Of a stretch of DNA of 64,000 nt, positions 38,574-53,315 are shown one piece after another (the first letter of the stretch is position 1; each line of letters starts with the position of its first letter). Position numbers and translations under genes: made by a program. The notes under the pieces are model-generated. The model searched no databases and was not told the origin of the DNA. It saw nothing but the letters and a program-made list of their open reading frames with translations. Origin of the DNA: Auanema rhodensis (taxonomy: Eukaryota > Nematoda > Chromadorea > Rhabditida > Rhabditidae); assembly GCA_964057225.1 (NCBI GenBank), contig OZ059899.1, forward strand, positions 19,910,501 through 19,974,500, in the 5' to 3' direction.

Positions 38574-39977
38574 TTGAAAAAAGATGCATTAGTGTATGTT
38601 GAGTTTCCATGTACACTCAACATTGCTTCCAAAAACATTTTTACAAAAATTTTTCCGAAAAATTTCGAAATAATTTCGCAAAAAGTAGATGTTTTTAGAT
38701 TCCTTTTTTCAAGGCAAAGACGATGGACATTGTTATTCAACGAAAAAATTGATTCTGCAGGGTGAAAATCGAGGATATAAGTGTGAACTTATATCAGTTG
38801 ATATCTCGGTGCATTTTTAAGCTAGCGCAAATCTGATAACACAGATCGACGCAGCTTAAGAATCCGCATCGAATGCACTATACAACATTGAGAAACGCTT
38901 AATACAAAAATTAGTTATGATCGTTTGAAAAATGATGCATTAGTGTATGTTGAGTTTCCATGTACACTCAACATTGCTTCCAAAAACATTTTTACAAAAA
39001 TTTTTCCGAAAAATTTCGAAATAATTTCGCAAAAAGTAGATGTTTTTAGATTCCTTTTTCCAAGGCAAAGACGATGGACATTGTTATTCAACGAAAAAAT
39101 TGATTCTGCAGGGTGAAAATCGAGGATATAAGTGTGAACTTATATCAGTTGATATCTCGGTGCATTTTTAAGCTAACGCAAATCTGATAACACAGCTCGA
39201 CGCAGCTTAAAAATCCGCATCGAATGCACTATACAACATTGAGAAACGCTTAATACAAAAATTAGTTATAATCGTTTGAAAAATGATGCATTAGTGTATG
39301 TTGAGTTTCCATGTACACTCAACATTGCTTCCAAAAACATTTTGACAAAAATTTTTCCGAAAAATTTCGAGATAATTTCGCAAAAAGTAGATGTTTTTAG
39401 ATTCCTTTTTTCAAGGCAAAGACGATGGACATTGTTATTCAACGAAAAAATTGATTCTGCAGGGTGAAAATCGAGGATATAAGTGTGAACTTATATCAGT
39501 TGATATCTCGGTGCATTTTTAAGCTAGCGCAAATCTGATAACACAGATCGACGCAGCTTAAGAATCCGCATCGAATGCACTATACAACATTGAGAAACGC
39601 TTAATACAAAAATTAGTTATGATCGTTTGAAAAATGATGCATTAGTGTATGTTGAGTTTCCATGTACACTCAACATTGCTTCCAAAAACATTTTTACAAA
39701 AATTTTTCCGAAAAATTTCGAAATAATTTCGCAAAAAGTAGATGTTTTTAGATTCCTTTTTTCAAGGCAAAGACGATGGACATTGTTATTCAACGAAAAA
39801 ATTGATTCTGCAGGGTGAAAATCGAGGATATAAGTGTGAACTTATATCAGTTGATATCTCGGTGCATTTTTAAGCTAGCGCAAATCTAATAACACAGATC
39901 GACGCAGCTTAAAAATTCGCATCGAATGCACTATACTGCATTGAGAAACGCTTAATACAAAAGTTAGTTATGATCGT

Positions 39978-42785
39978 TTGAAAAAAGATGCATTAGTGTA
40001 TGTTGAGTTTCCATGTACACTCAACATTGCTTCCAAAAACATTTTTACAAAAATTTTTCCGAAAAATTTCGAAATAATTTCGCAAAAAGTAGATGTTTTT
40101 AGATTCCTTTTTTCAAGGCAAAGACGATGGACATTGTTATTCAACGAAAAAATTGATTCTGCAGGGTGAAAATCGAGGATATAAGTGTGAACTTATATCA
40201 GTTGATATCTCGGTGCATTTTTAAGCTAGCGCAAATCTGATAACACAGATCGACGCAGCTTAAAAATCCGCATCGAATGCACTATACAACATTGAGAAAC
40301 GCTTAACACAAAAATTAGTTATGATCGTTTGAAAAATGATGCATTAGTGTATGTTGAGTTTCCATGTACACTCAACATTGCTTCCAAAAACATTTTGACA
40401 AAAATTTTTCCGAAAAATTTCGAAATAATTTCGCAAAAAGTAGATGTTTTCAGATTCCTTTTTTCAAGGCAAAGACGATGGACATTGTTATTCAACGAAA
40501 AAATTGATTCTGCAGGGTGAAAATCGAGGATATAAGTGTGAACTTATATCAGTTGATATCTCGGTGCATTTTTAAGCTAGCGCAAATCTGATAACACAGC
40601 TCGACGCAGCTTAAAAATCCGCATCGAATGCACTATACAACATTGAGAAACGCTTAATACAAAAATTAGTTATAATCGTTTGAAAAATGATGCATTAGTG
40701 TATGTTGAGTTTCCATGTACACTCAACATTGCTTCCAAAAACATTTTGACAAAAATTTTTCCGAAAAATTTCGAAATAATTTCGCAAAAAGTAGATGTTT
40801 TCAGATTCCTTTTTTCAAGGCAAAGACGATGGACATTGTTATTCAACGAAAAAATTGATTCTGCAGGGTGAAAATCGAGGATATAAGTGTGAACTTATAT
40901 CAGTTGATATCTCGGTGCATTTTTAAGCTAGCGCAAATCTGATAACACAGCTCGACGCAGCTTAAAAATCCGCATCGAATGCACTATACTACATTGAAAA
41001 ACGCTTAATACAAAAATTAGTTATGATCGTTTGAAAAATGATGCATTAGTGTATGTTGAGTTTCCATGTACACTCAACATTGCTTCCAAAAACATTTTGA
41101 CAAAAATTTTTCCGAAAAATTTCGAAATAATTTCGCAAAAAGTAGATGTTTTCAGATTCCTTTTTTCAAGGCAAAGACGATGGACATTGTTATTCAACGA
41201 AAAAATTGATTCTGCAGGGTGAAAATCGAGGATATAAGTGTGAACTTATATCAGTTGATATCTCGGTGCATTTTTAAGCTAGCGCAAATCTGATAACACA
41301 GCTCGACGCAGCTTAAAAATCCGCATCGAATGCACTATACTACATTGAAAAACGCTTAATACAAAAATTAGTTATGATCGTTTGAAAAATGATGCATTAG
41401 TGTATGTTGAGTTTCCATGTACACTCAACATTGCTTCCAAAAACATTTTGACAAAAATTTTTCCAAAAAATTTCAAAATAATTTCGCAAAAAGTAAATGT
41501 TTTTAGATTCCTTTCTCCAAGGCAAAGACGATGGACAATGTTATTCAACGAGAAAATTAATTCTGCAGGGTGAAAATCGAGGATATAAGTGTGAATTTAT
41601 ATCAGTTGATATCTCGGTGCATTTTTAAGCTAGCGCAAATCTGATAACACAGATCGACGCAGCTTAAAAATCCGCATCGAATGCACTATACTACATTGAG
41701 AAACGCTTGATACAAAAATTAGTTATGATCGTTTGAAAAAAGATGCATTAGTGTATGTTGAGTTTCCATGTACACTCAACATTGCTTCCAAAAACATTTT
41801 GACAAAAATTTTTCCGAAAAATTTCGAAATAATTTCGCAAAAAGTAGATGTTTTCAGATTCCTTTTTTCAAGGCAAAGACGATGGACATTGTTATTCAAC
41901 GAAAAAATTGATTCTGCAGGGTGAAAATCGAGGATATAAGTGTGAACTTATATCAGTTGATATCTCGGTGCATTTTTAAGCTAGCGCAAATCTGATAACA
42001 CAGCTCGACGCAGCTTAAAAATCCGCATCGAATGCACTATACAACATTGAGAAACGCTTAATACAAAAATTAGTTATAATCGTTTGAAAAATGATGCATT
42101 AGTGTATGTTGAGTTTCCATGTACACTCAACATTGCTTCCAAAAACATTTTTACAAAAATTTTTCCGAAAAATTTCGAAATAATTTCGCAAAAAGTAGAT
42201 GTTTTTAGATTCCTTTTTTCAAGGCAAAGACGATGGACATTGTTATTCAACGAAAAAATTGATTCTGCAGGGTGAAAATCGAGGATATAAGTGTGAACTT
42301 ATATCAGTTGATATCTCGGTGCATTTTTAAGCTAGCGCAAATCTGATAACACAGATCGACGCAGCTTAAGAATCCGCATCGAATGCACTATACAACATTG
42401 AGAAACGCTTAATACAAAAATTAGTTATGATCGTTTGAAAAATGATGCATTAGTGTATGTTGAGTTTCCATGTACACTCAACATTGCTTCCAAAAACATT
42501 TTTACAAAAATTTTTCCGAAAAATTTCGAAATAATTTCGCAAAAAGTAGATGTTTTTAGATTCCTTTTTTCAAGGCAAAGACGATGGACATTGTTATTCA
42601 ACGAAAAAATTGATTCTGCAGGGTGAAAATCGAGGATATAAGTGTGAACTTATATCAGTTGATATCTCGGTGCATTTTTAAGCTAGCGCAAATCTAATAA
42701 CACAGATCGACGCAGCTTAAAAATTCGCATCGAATGCACTATACTGCATTGAGAAACGCTTAATACAAAAGTTAGTTATGATCGT
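39978..42785 (+). repeat. 8-unit higher-order repeat (2808 bp), copy 1
   Basis: Units in order: KKD-IFT (39978), three ILT/FE, VN with aacgagaaaatt and gaatttatatc (41382), KKD-ILT preceded by cgcttgatac (41733), two IFT/FE. The next 2808 bases repeat this order unit for unit. Confidence 0.88.
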
Positions 42786-45593
42786 TTGAAAAAAGATGCA
42801 TTAGTGTATGTTGAGTTTCCATGTACACTCAACATTGCTTCCAAAAACATTTTTACAAAAATTTTTCCGAAAAATTTCGAAATAATTTCGCAAAAAGTAG
42901 ATGTTTTTAGATTCCTTTTTTCAAGGCAAAGACGATGGACATTGTTATTCAACGAAAAAATTGATTCTGCAGGGTGAAAATCGAGGATATAAGTGTGAAC
43001 TTATATCAGTTGATATCTCGGTGCATTTTTAAGCTAGCGCAAATCTGATAACACAGATCGACGCAGCTTAAAAATCCGCATCGAATGCACTATACAACAT
43101 TGAGAAACGCTTAACACAAAAATTAGTTATGATCGTTTGAAAAATGATGCATTAGTGTATGTTGAGTTTCCATGTACACTCAACATTGCTTCCAAAAACA
43201 TTTTGACAAAAATTTTTCCGAAAAATTTCGAAATAATTTCGCAAAAAGTAGATGTTTTCAGATTCCTTTTTTCAAGGCAAAGACGATGGACATTGTTATT
43301 CAACGAAAAAATTGATTCTGCAGGGTGAAAATCGAGGATATAAGTGTGAACTTATATCAGTTGATATCTCGGTGCATTTTTAAGCTAGCGCAAATCTGAT
43401 AACACAGCTCGACGCAGCTTAAAAATCCGCATCGAATGCACTATACAACATTGAGAAACGCTTAATACAAAAATTAGTTATAATCGTTTGAAAAATGATG
43501 CATTAGTGTATGTTGAGTTTCCATGTACACTCAACATTGCTTCCAAAAACATTTTGACAAAAATTTTTCCGAAAAATTTCGAAATAATTTCGCAAAAAGT
43601 AGATGTTTTCAGATTCCTTTTTTCAAGGCAAAGACGATGGACATTGTTATTCAACGAAAAAATTGATTCTGCAGGGTGAAAATCGAGGATATAAGTGTGA
43701 ACTTATATCAGTTGATATCTCGGTGCATTTTTAAGCTAGCGCAAATCTGATAACACAGCTCGACGCAGCTTAAAAATCCGCATCGAATGCACTATACTAC
43801 ATTGAAAAACGCTTAATACAAAAATTAGTTATGATCGTTTGAAAAATGATGCATTAGTGTATGTTGAGTTTCCATGTACACTCAACATTGCTTCCAAAAA
43901 CATTTTGACAAAAATTTTTCCGAAAAATTTCGAAATAATTTCGCAAAAAGTAGATGTTTTCAGATTCCTTTTTTCAAGGCAAAGACGATGGACATTGTTA
44001 TTCAACGAAAAAATTGATTCTGCAGGGTGAAAATCGAGGATATAAGTGTGAACTTATATCAGTTGATATCTCGGTGCATTTTTAAGCTAGCGCAAATCTG
44101 ATAACACAGCTCGACGCAGCTTAAAAATCCGCATCGAATGCACTATACTACATTGAAAAACGCTTAATACAAAAATTAGTTATGATCGTTTGAAAAATGA
44201 TGCATTAGTGTATGTTGAGTTTCCATGTACACTCAACATTGCTTCCAAAAACATTTTGACAAAAATTTTTCCAAAAAATTTCAAAATAATTTCGCAAAAA
44301 GTAAATGTTTTTAGATTCCTTTCTCCAAGGCAAAGACGATGGACAATGTTATTCAACGAGAAAATTAATTCTGCAGGGTGAAAATCGAGGATATAAGTGT
44401 GAATTTATATCAGTTGATATCTCGGTGCATTTTTAAGCTAGCGCAAATCTGATAACACAGATCGACGCAGCTTAAAAATCCGCATCGAATGCACTATACT
44501 ACATTGAGAAACGCTTGATACAAAAATTAGTTATGATCGTTTGAAAAAAGATGCATTAGTGTATGTTGAGTTTCCATGTACACTCAACATTGCTTCCAAA
44601 AACATTTTGACAAAAATTTTTCCGAAAAATTTCGAAATAATTTCGCAAAAAGTAGATGTTTTCAGATTCCTTTTTTCAAGGCAAAGACGATGGACATTGT
44701 TATTCAACGAAAAAATTGATTCTGCAGGGTGAAAATCGAGGATATAAGTGTGAACTTATATCAGTTGATATCTCGGTGCATTTTTAAGCTAGCGCAAATC
44801 TGATAACACAGCTCGACGCAGCTTAAAAATCCGCATCGAATGCACTATACAACATTGAGAAACGCTTAATACAAAAATTAGTTATAATCGTTTGAAAAAT
44901 GATGCATTAGTGTATGTTGAGTTTCCATGTACACTCAACATTGCTTCCAAAAACATTTTTACAAAAATTTTTCCGAAAAATTTCGAAATAATTTCGCAAA
45001 AAGTAGATGTTTTTAGATTCCTTTTTTCAAGGCAAAGACGATGGACATTGTTATTCAACGAAAAAATTGATTCTGCAGGGTGAAAATCGAGGATATAAGT
45101 GTGAACTTATATCAGTTGATATCTCGGTGCATTTTTAAGCTAGCGCAAATCTGATAACACAGATCGACGCAGCTTAAGAATCCGCATCGAATGCACTATA
45201 CAACATTGAGAAACGCTTAATACAAAAATTAGTTATGATCGTTTGAAAAATGATGCATTAGTGTATGTTGAGTTTCCATGTACACTCAACATTGCTTCCA
45301 AAAACATTTTTACAAAAATTTTTCCGAAAAATTTCGAAATAATTTCGCAAAAAGTAGATGTTTTTAGATTCCTTTTTTCAAGGCAAAGACGATGGACATT
45401 GTTATTCAACAAAAAAATTGATTCTGCAGGGTGAAAATCGAGGATATAAGTGTGAACTTATATCAGTTGATATCTCGGTGCATTTTTAAGCTAGCGCAAA
45501 TCTAATAACACAGATCGACGCAGCTTAAAAATTCGCATCGAATGCACTATACTGCATTGAGAAACGCTTAATACAAAAGTTAGTTATGATCGT
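42786..45593 (+). repeat. 8-unit higher-order repeat (2808 bp), copy 2
   Basis: Unit-for-unit repeat of 39978-42785, including the VN unit with aacgagaaaatt (44190) and the cgcttgatac join. The one difference I noticed is caacaaaaaaatt near 45411, where the first copy has caacgaaaaaatt. The near identity over 2.8 kb indicates a very recent duplication. Confidence 0.88.
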
Positions 45594-46190
45594 TTGAAAA
45601 AAGATGCATTAGTGTATGTTGAGTTTCCATGTACACTCAACATTGCTTCCAAAAACATTTTTACAAAAATTTTTCCGAAAAATTTCGAAATAATTTCGCA
45701 AAAAGTAGATGTTTTTAGATTCCTTTTTTCAAGGCAAAGACGATGGACATTGTTATTCAACGAAAAAATTGATTCTGCAGGGTGAAAATCGAGGATATAA
45801 GTGTGAACTTATATCAGTTGATATCTCGGTGCATTTTTAAGCTAGCGCAAATCTGATAACACAGATCGACGCAGCTTAAAAATCCGCATCGAATGCACTA
45901 TACAACATTGAGAAACGCTTAACACAAAAATTAGTTATGATCGTTTGAAAAATGATGCATTAGTGTATGTTGAGTTTCCATGTACACTCAACATTGCTTC
46001 CAAAAACATTTTGACAAAAATTTTTCCGAAAAATTTCGAAATAATTTCGCAAAAAGTAGATGTTTTCAGATTCCTTTTTTCAAGGCAAAGACGATGGACA
46101 TTGTTATTCAACGAAAAAATTGATTCTGCAGGGTGAAAATCGAGGATATAAGTGTGAACTTATATCAGTTGATATCTCGGTGCATTTTTA
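45594..46190 (+). repeat. Truncated third start of the 8-unit repeat
   Basis: KKD-IFT (45594) and ILT/FE (45945) restart the 8-unit order. The 3' half of the second unit then changes to the cagatcg / cttaagaatcc type, where copies 1 and 2 have cagctcg / cttaaaaatcc. The exchange point lies close to 46190-46220. Confidence 0.75.
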
Positions 46191-46295
46191 AGCTAGCGCA
46201 AATCTGATAACACAGATCGACGCAGCTTAAGAATCCGCATCGAATGCACTATACAACATTGAGAAACGCTTAATACAAAAATTAGTTATGATCGT

Positions 46296-48050
46296 TTGAA
46301 AAATGATGCATTAGTGTATGTTGAGTTTCCATGTACACTCAACATTGCTTCCAAAAACATATTTACAAAAATTTTTCCGAAAAATTTCAAAATAATTTCG
46401 CAAAAAGTAGATGTTTTTAGATTCCTTTTTTCAAGGCAAAGACGATGGACATTGTTATTCAACGAAAAAATTGATTCTGCAGGGTGAAAATTGAGGATAT
46501 AAGTGTGAACTTATATCAGTTGATATCTCGGTGCATTTTTAAGCTAACGCAAATCTGATAACACAGCTCGACGCAGCTTAAAAATCCGCATCGAATGCAC
46601 TATACAACATTGAGAAACGCTTAATACAAAAATTAGTTATAATCGTTTGAAAAATGATGCATTAGTGTATGTTGAGTTTCCATGTACACTCAACATTGCT
46701 TCCAAAAACATTTTGACAAAAATTTTTCCGAAAAATTTCGAGATAATTTCGCAAAAAGTAGATGTTTTTAGATTCCTTTTTTCAAGGCAAAGACGATGGA
46801 CATTGTTATTCAACGAAAAAATTGATTCTGCAGGGTGAAAATCGAGGATATAAGTGTGAACTTATATCAGTTGATATCTCGGTGCATTTTTAAGCTAGCG
46901 CAAATCTAATAACACAGATCGACGCAGCTTAAGAATCCGCATCGAATGCACTATACAACATTGAGAAACGCTTAATACAAAAATAAGTTATGATCGTTTG
47001 AAAAATGATGCATTAGTGTATGTTGAGTTTCCATGTACACTCAACATTGCTTCCAAAAACATTTTTACAAAAATTTTTCCGAAAACTTTCAAAATAATTT
47101 CGCAAAAAGTAGATGTTTTTAGATTCCTTTTTCCAAGGCAAAGACGATGGACATTGTTATTCAACGAAAAAATTGATTCTGCAGGGTGAAAATCGAGGAT
47201 ATAAGTGTGAACTTATATCAGTTGATATCTCGGTGCATTTTTAAGCTAACGCAAATCTGATAACACAGCTCGACGCAGCTTAAAAATCCGCATCGAATGC
47301 ACTATACAACATTGAGAAACGCTTAATACAAAAATTAGTTATAATCGTTTGAAAAATGATGCATTAGTGTATGTTGAGTTTCCATGTACACTCAACATTG
47401 CTTCCAAAAACATTTTGACAAAAATTTTTCCGAAAAATTTCGAGATAATTTCGCAAAAAGTAGATGTTTTTAGATTCCTTTTTTCAAGGCAAAGACGATG
47501 GACATTGTTATTCAACGAAAAAATTGATTCTGCAGGGTGAAAATCGAGGATATAAGTGTGAACTTATATCAGTTGATATCTCGGTGCATTTTTAAGCTAG
47601 CGCAAATCTGATAACACAGATCGACGCAGCTTAAGAATCCGCATCGAATGCACTATACAACATTGAGAAACGCTTAATACAAAAATTAGTTATGATCGTT
47701 TGAAAAATGATGCATTAGTGTATGTTGAGTTTCCATGTACACTCAACATTGCTTCCAAAAACATTTTTACAAAAATTTTTCCGAAAAATTTCGAAATAAT
47801 TTCGCAAAAAGTAGATGTTTTTAGATTCCTTTTTTCAAGGCAAAGACGATGGACATTGTTATTCAACGAAAAAATTGATTCTGCAGGGTGAAAATCGAGG
47901 ATATAAGTGTGAACTTATATCAGTTGATATCTCGGTGCATTTTTAAGCTAGCGCAAATCTAATAACACAGATCGACGCAGCTTAAAAATTCGCATCGAAT
48001 GCACTATACTGCATTGAGAAACGCTTAATACAAAAGTTAGTTATGATCGT
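46296..48050 (+). repeat. 5-unit block copied from 36819-38573
   Basis: Order and rare markers match 36819-38573: aacatatttac with gaaaattgagg, gagataa, TFK, gagataa, IFT/FE, ending at the caaaagttag anchor. The offset is 9477 bp (27 units). With the preceding truncated repeat it shows long blocks spliced together in register. Confidence 0.8.
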
Positions 48051-50156
48051 TTGAAAAAAGATGCATTAGTGTATGTTGAGTTTCCATGTACACTCAACAT
48101 TGCTTCCAAAAACATTTTTACAAAAATTTTTCCGAAAAATTTCGAAATAATTTCGCAAAAAGTAGATGTTTTTAGATTCCTTTTTTCAAGGCAAAGACGA
48201 TGGACATTGTTATTCAACGAAAAAATTGATTCTGCAGGGTGAAAATCGAGGATATAAGTGTGAACTTATATCAGTTGATATCTCGGTGCATTTTTAAGCT
48301 AGCGCAAATCTGATAACACAGATCGACGCAGCTTAAAAATCCGCATCGAATGCACTATACAACATTGAGAAACGCTTAACACAAAAATTAGTTATGATCG
48401 TTTGAAAAATGATGCATTAGTGTATGTTGAGTTTCCATGTACACTCAACATTGCTTCCAAAAACATTTTGACAAAAATTTTTCCGAAAAATTTCGAAATA
48501 ATTTCGCAAAAAGTAGATGTTTTCAGATTCCTTTTTTCAAGGCAAAGACGATGGACATTGTTATTCAACGAAAAAATTGATTCTGCAGGGTGAAAATCGA
48601 GGATATAAGTGTGAACTTATATCAGTTGATATCTCGGTGCATTTTTAAGCTAGCGCAAATCTGATAACACAGCTCGACGCAGCTTAAAAATCCGCATCGA
48701 ATGCACTATACAACATTGAGAAACGCTTAATACAAAAATTAGTTATAATCGTTTGAAAAATGATGCATTAGTGTATGTTGAGTTTCCATGTACACTCAAC
48801 ATTGCTTCCAAAAACATTTTGACAAAAATTTTTCCGAAAAATTTCGAAATAATTTCGCAAAAAGTAGATGTTTTCAGATTCCTTTTTTCAAGGCAAAGAC
48901 GATGGACATTGTTATTCAACGAAAAAATTGATTCTGCAGGGTGAAAATCGAGGATATAAGTGTGAACTTATATCAGTTGATATCTCGGTGCATTTTTAAG
49001 CTAGCGCAAATCTGATAACACAGCTCGACGCAGCTTAAAAATCCGCATCGAATGCACTATACTACATTGAAAAACGCTTAATACAAAAATTAGTTATGAT
49101 CGTTTGAAAAATGATGCATTAGTGTATGTTGAGTTTCCATGTACACTCAACATTGCTTCCAAAAACATTTTGACAAAAATTTTTCCGAAAAATTTCGAAA
49201 TAATTTCGCAAAAAGTAGATGTTTTCAGATTCCTTTTTTCAAGGCAAAGACGATGGACATTGTTATTCAACGAAAAAATTGATTCTGCAGGGTGAAAATC
49301 GAGGATATAAGTGTGAACTTATATCAGTTGATATCTCGGTGCATTTTTAAGCTAGCGCAAATCTGATAACACAGCTCGACGCAGCTTAAAAATCCGCATC
49401 GAATGCACTATACTACATTGAAAAACGCTTAATACAAAAATTAGTTATGATCGTTTGAAAAATGATGCATTAGTGTATGTTGAGTTTCCATGTACACTCA
49501 ACATTGCTTCCAAAAACATTTTGACAAAAATTTTTCCAAAAAATTTCAAAATAATTTCGCAAAAAGTAAATGTTTTTAGATTCCTTTCTCCAAGGCAAAG
49601 ACGATGGACAATGTTATTCAACGAGAAAATTAATTCTGCAGGGTGAAAATCGAGGATATAAGTGTGAATTTATATCAGTTGATATCTCGGTGCATTTTTA
49701 AGCTAGCGCAAATCTGATAACACAGATCGACGCAGCTTAAAAATCCGCATCGAATGCACTATACTACATTGAGAAACGCTTGATACAAAAATTAGTTATG
49801 ATCGTTTGAAAAAAGATGCATTAGTGTATGTTGAGTTTCCATGTACACTCAACATTGCTTCCAAAAACATTTTGACAAAAATTTTTCCGAAAAATTTCGA
49901 AATAATTTCGCAAAAAGTAGATGTTTTCAGATTCCTTTTTTCAAGGCAAAGACGATGGACATTGTTATTCAACGAAAAAATTGATTCTGCAGGGTGAAAA
50001 TCGAGGATATAAGTGTGAACTTATATCAGTTGATATCTCGGTGCATTTTCAAGCTAGCGCAAATCTGATAACACAGCTCGACGCAGCTTAAAAATCCGCA
50101 TCGAATGCACTATACTACATTGAAAAACGCTTAATACAAAAATTAGTTATGATCGT
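48051..50156 (+). repeat. 6-unit block, third full copy
   Basis: Repeats KKD-IFT, ILT/FE x3, VN (49455), KKD-ILT (49806), as at 39978 and 42786. Its last unit ends with gtgcattttcaagct and a tactacattgaa tail, unlike the other copies. Confidence 0.82.
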
Positions 50157-50858
50157 TTGAAAAATGATGCATTAGTGTATGTTGAGTTTCCATGTACACT
50201 CAACATTGCTTCCAAAAACATTTTGACAAAAATTTTTCCAAAAAATTTCAAAATAATTTCGCAAAAAGTAAATGTTTTTAGATTCCTTTCTCCAAGGCAA
50301 AGACGATGGACAATGTTATTCAACGAGAAAATTAATTCTGCAGGGTGAAAATCGAGGATATAAGTGTGAATTTATATCAGTTGATATCTCGGTGCATTTT
50401 TAAGCTAGCGCAAATCTGATAACACAGATCGACGCAGCTTAAAAATCCGCATCGAATGCACTATACTACATTGAGAAACGCTTGATACAAAAATTAGTTA
50501 TGATCGTTTGAAAAAAGATGCATTAGTGTATGTTGAGTTTCCATGTACACTCAACATTGCTTCCAAAAACATTTTGACAAAAATTTTTCCGAAAAATTTC
50601 GAAATAATTTCGCAAAAAGTAGATGTTTTCAGATTCCTTTTTTCAAGGCAAAGACGATGGACATTGTTATTCAACGAAAAAATTGATTCTGCAGGGTGAA
50701 AATCGAGGATATAAGTGTGAACTTATATCAGTTGATATCTCGGTGCATTTTTAAGCTAGCGCAAATCTGATAACACAGCTCGACGCAGCTTAAAAATCCG
50801 CATCGAATGCACTATACAACATTGAGAAACGCTTAATACAAAAATTAGTTATAATCGT
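50157..50858 (+). repeat. Tandem copy of the VN / KKD-ILT pair
   Basis: It repeats 49455-50156 immediately, again with aacgagaaaatt, gaatttatatc and cgcttgatac. This 702-bp duplication is unique to this copy of the block. Confidence 0.8.
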
Positions 50859-51209
50859 TTGAAAAATGATGCATTAGTGTATGTTGAGTTTCCATGTACA
50901 CTCAACATTGCTTCCAAAAACATTTTGACAAAAATTTTTCCGAAAAATTTCGGAATAATTTCGCAAAAAGTAGATGTTTTCAGATTCCTTTTTTCAAGGC
51001 AAAGACGATGGACATTGTTATTCAACGAAAAAATTGATTCTGCAGGGTGAAAATCGAGGATATAAGTGTGAACTTATATCAGTTGATATCTCGGTGCATT
51101 TTTAAGCTAGCGCAAATCTGATAACACAGATCGACGCAGCTTAAGAATCCGCATCGAATGCACTATACAACATTGAGAAACGCTTAATACAAAAATTAGT
51201 TATGATCGT

Positions 51210-53315
51210 TTGAAAAATGATGCATTAGTGTATGTTGAGTTTCCATGTACACTCAACATTGCTTCCAAAAACATTTTTACAAAAATTTTTCCGAAAAATT
51301 TCGAAATAATTTCGCAAAAAGTAGATGTTTTTAGATTCCTTTTTTCAAGGCAAAGACGATGGACATTGTTATTCAACGAAAAAATTGATTCTGCAGGGTG
51401 AAAATCGAGGATATAAGTGTGAACTTATATCAGTTGATATCTCGGTGCATTTTTAAGCTAGCGCAAATCTAATAACACAGATCGACGCAGCTTAAGAATC
51501 CGCATCGAATGCACTATACAACATTGAGAAACGCTTAATACAAAAATAAGTTATGATCGTTTGAAAAATGATGCATTAGTGTATGTTGAGTTTCCATGTA
51601 CACTCAACATTGCTTCCAAAAACATTTTTACAAAAATTTTTCCGAAAACTTTCAAAATAATTTCGCAAAAAGTAGATGTTTTTAGATTCCTTTTTCCAAG
51701 GCAAAGACGATGGACATTGTTATTCAACGAAAAAATTGATTCTGCAGGGTGAAAATCGAGGATATAAGTGTGAACTTATATCAGTTGATATCTCGGTGCA
51801 TTTTTAAGCTAGCGCAAATCTGATAACACAGATCGACGCAGCTTAAGAATCCGCATCGAATGCACTATACAACATTGAGAAACGCTTAATACAAAAATTA
51901 GTTATGATCGTTTGAAAAATGATGCATTAGTGTATGTTGAGTTTCCATGTACACTCAACATTGCTTCCAAAAACATTTTGACAAAAATTTTTCCAAAAAA
52001 TTTCAAAATAATTTCGCAAAAAGTAAATGTTTTTAGATTCCTTTCTCCAAGGCAAAGACGATGGACAATGTTATTCAACGAGAAAATTAATTCTGCAGGG
52101 TGAAAATCGAGGATATAAGTGTGAACTTATATCAGTTGATATCTCGGTGCATTTTTAAGCTAGCGCAAATCTGATAACACAGCTCGACGCAGCTTAAAAA
52201 TCCGCATCGAATGCACTATACAACATTGAGAAACGCTTAATACAAAAATTAGTTATAATCGTTTGAAAAATGATGCATTAGTGTATGTTGAGTTTCCATG
52301 TACACTCAACATTGCTTCCAAAAACATTTTTACAAAAATTTTTCCGAAAAATTTCGAAATAATTTCGCAAAAAGTAGATGTTTTTAGATTCCTTTTTTCA
52401 AGGCAAAGACGATGGACATTGTTATTCAACGAAAAAATTGATTCTGCAGGGTGAAAATCGAGGATATAAGTGTGAACTTATATCAGTTGATATCTCGGTG
52501 CATTTTTAAGCTAGCGCAAATCTAATAACACAGATCGACGCAGCTTAAGAATCCGCATCGAATGCACTATACAACATTGAGAAACGCTTAATACAAAAAT
52601 AAGTTATGATCGTTTGAAAAATGATGCATTAGTGTATGTTGAGTTTCCATGTACACTCAACATTGCTTCCAAAAACATTTTTACAAAAATTTTTCCGAAA
52701 ACTTTCAAAATAATTTCGCAAAAAGTAGATGTTTTTAGATTCCTTTTTCCAAGGCAAAGACGATGGACATTGTTATTCAACGAAAAAATTGATTCTGCAG
52801 GGTGAAAATCGAGGATATAAGTGTGAACTTATATCAGTTGATATCTCGGTGCATTTTTAAGCTAACGCAAATCTGATAACACAGCTCGACGCAGCTTAAA
52901 AATCCGCATCGAATGCACTATACAACATTGAGAAACGCTTAATACAAAAATTAGTTATAATCGTTTGAAAAATGATGCATTAGTGTATGTTGAGTTTCCA
53001 TGTACACTCAACATTGCTTCCAAAAACATTTTGACAAAAATTTTTCCGAAAAATTTCGAGATAATTTCGCAAAAAGTAGATGTTTTTAGATTCCTTTTTT
53101 CAAGGCAAAGACGATGGACATTGTTATTCAACGAAAAAATTGATTCTGCAGGGTGAAAATCGAGGATATAAGTGTGAACTTATATCAGTTGATATCTCGG
53201 TGCATTTTTAAGCTAGCGCAAATCTGATAACACAGATCGACGCAGCTTAAGAATCCGCATCGAATGCACTATACAACATTGAGAAACGCTTAATACAAAA
53301 ATTAGTTATGATCGT
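51210..53315 (+). repeat. Two copies of a 1053-bp trimer with TFK unit
   Basis: IFT/FE (51210), TFK (51561), VN (51912) are followed by IFT/FE (52263), TFK (52614), ILT/FE gagataa (52965). The first two units repeat exactly three units apart; the third differs. It is a partial trimer duplication. Confidence 0.72.
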
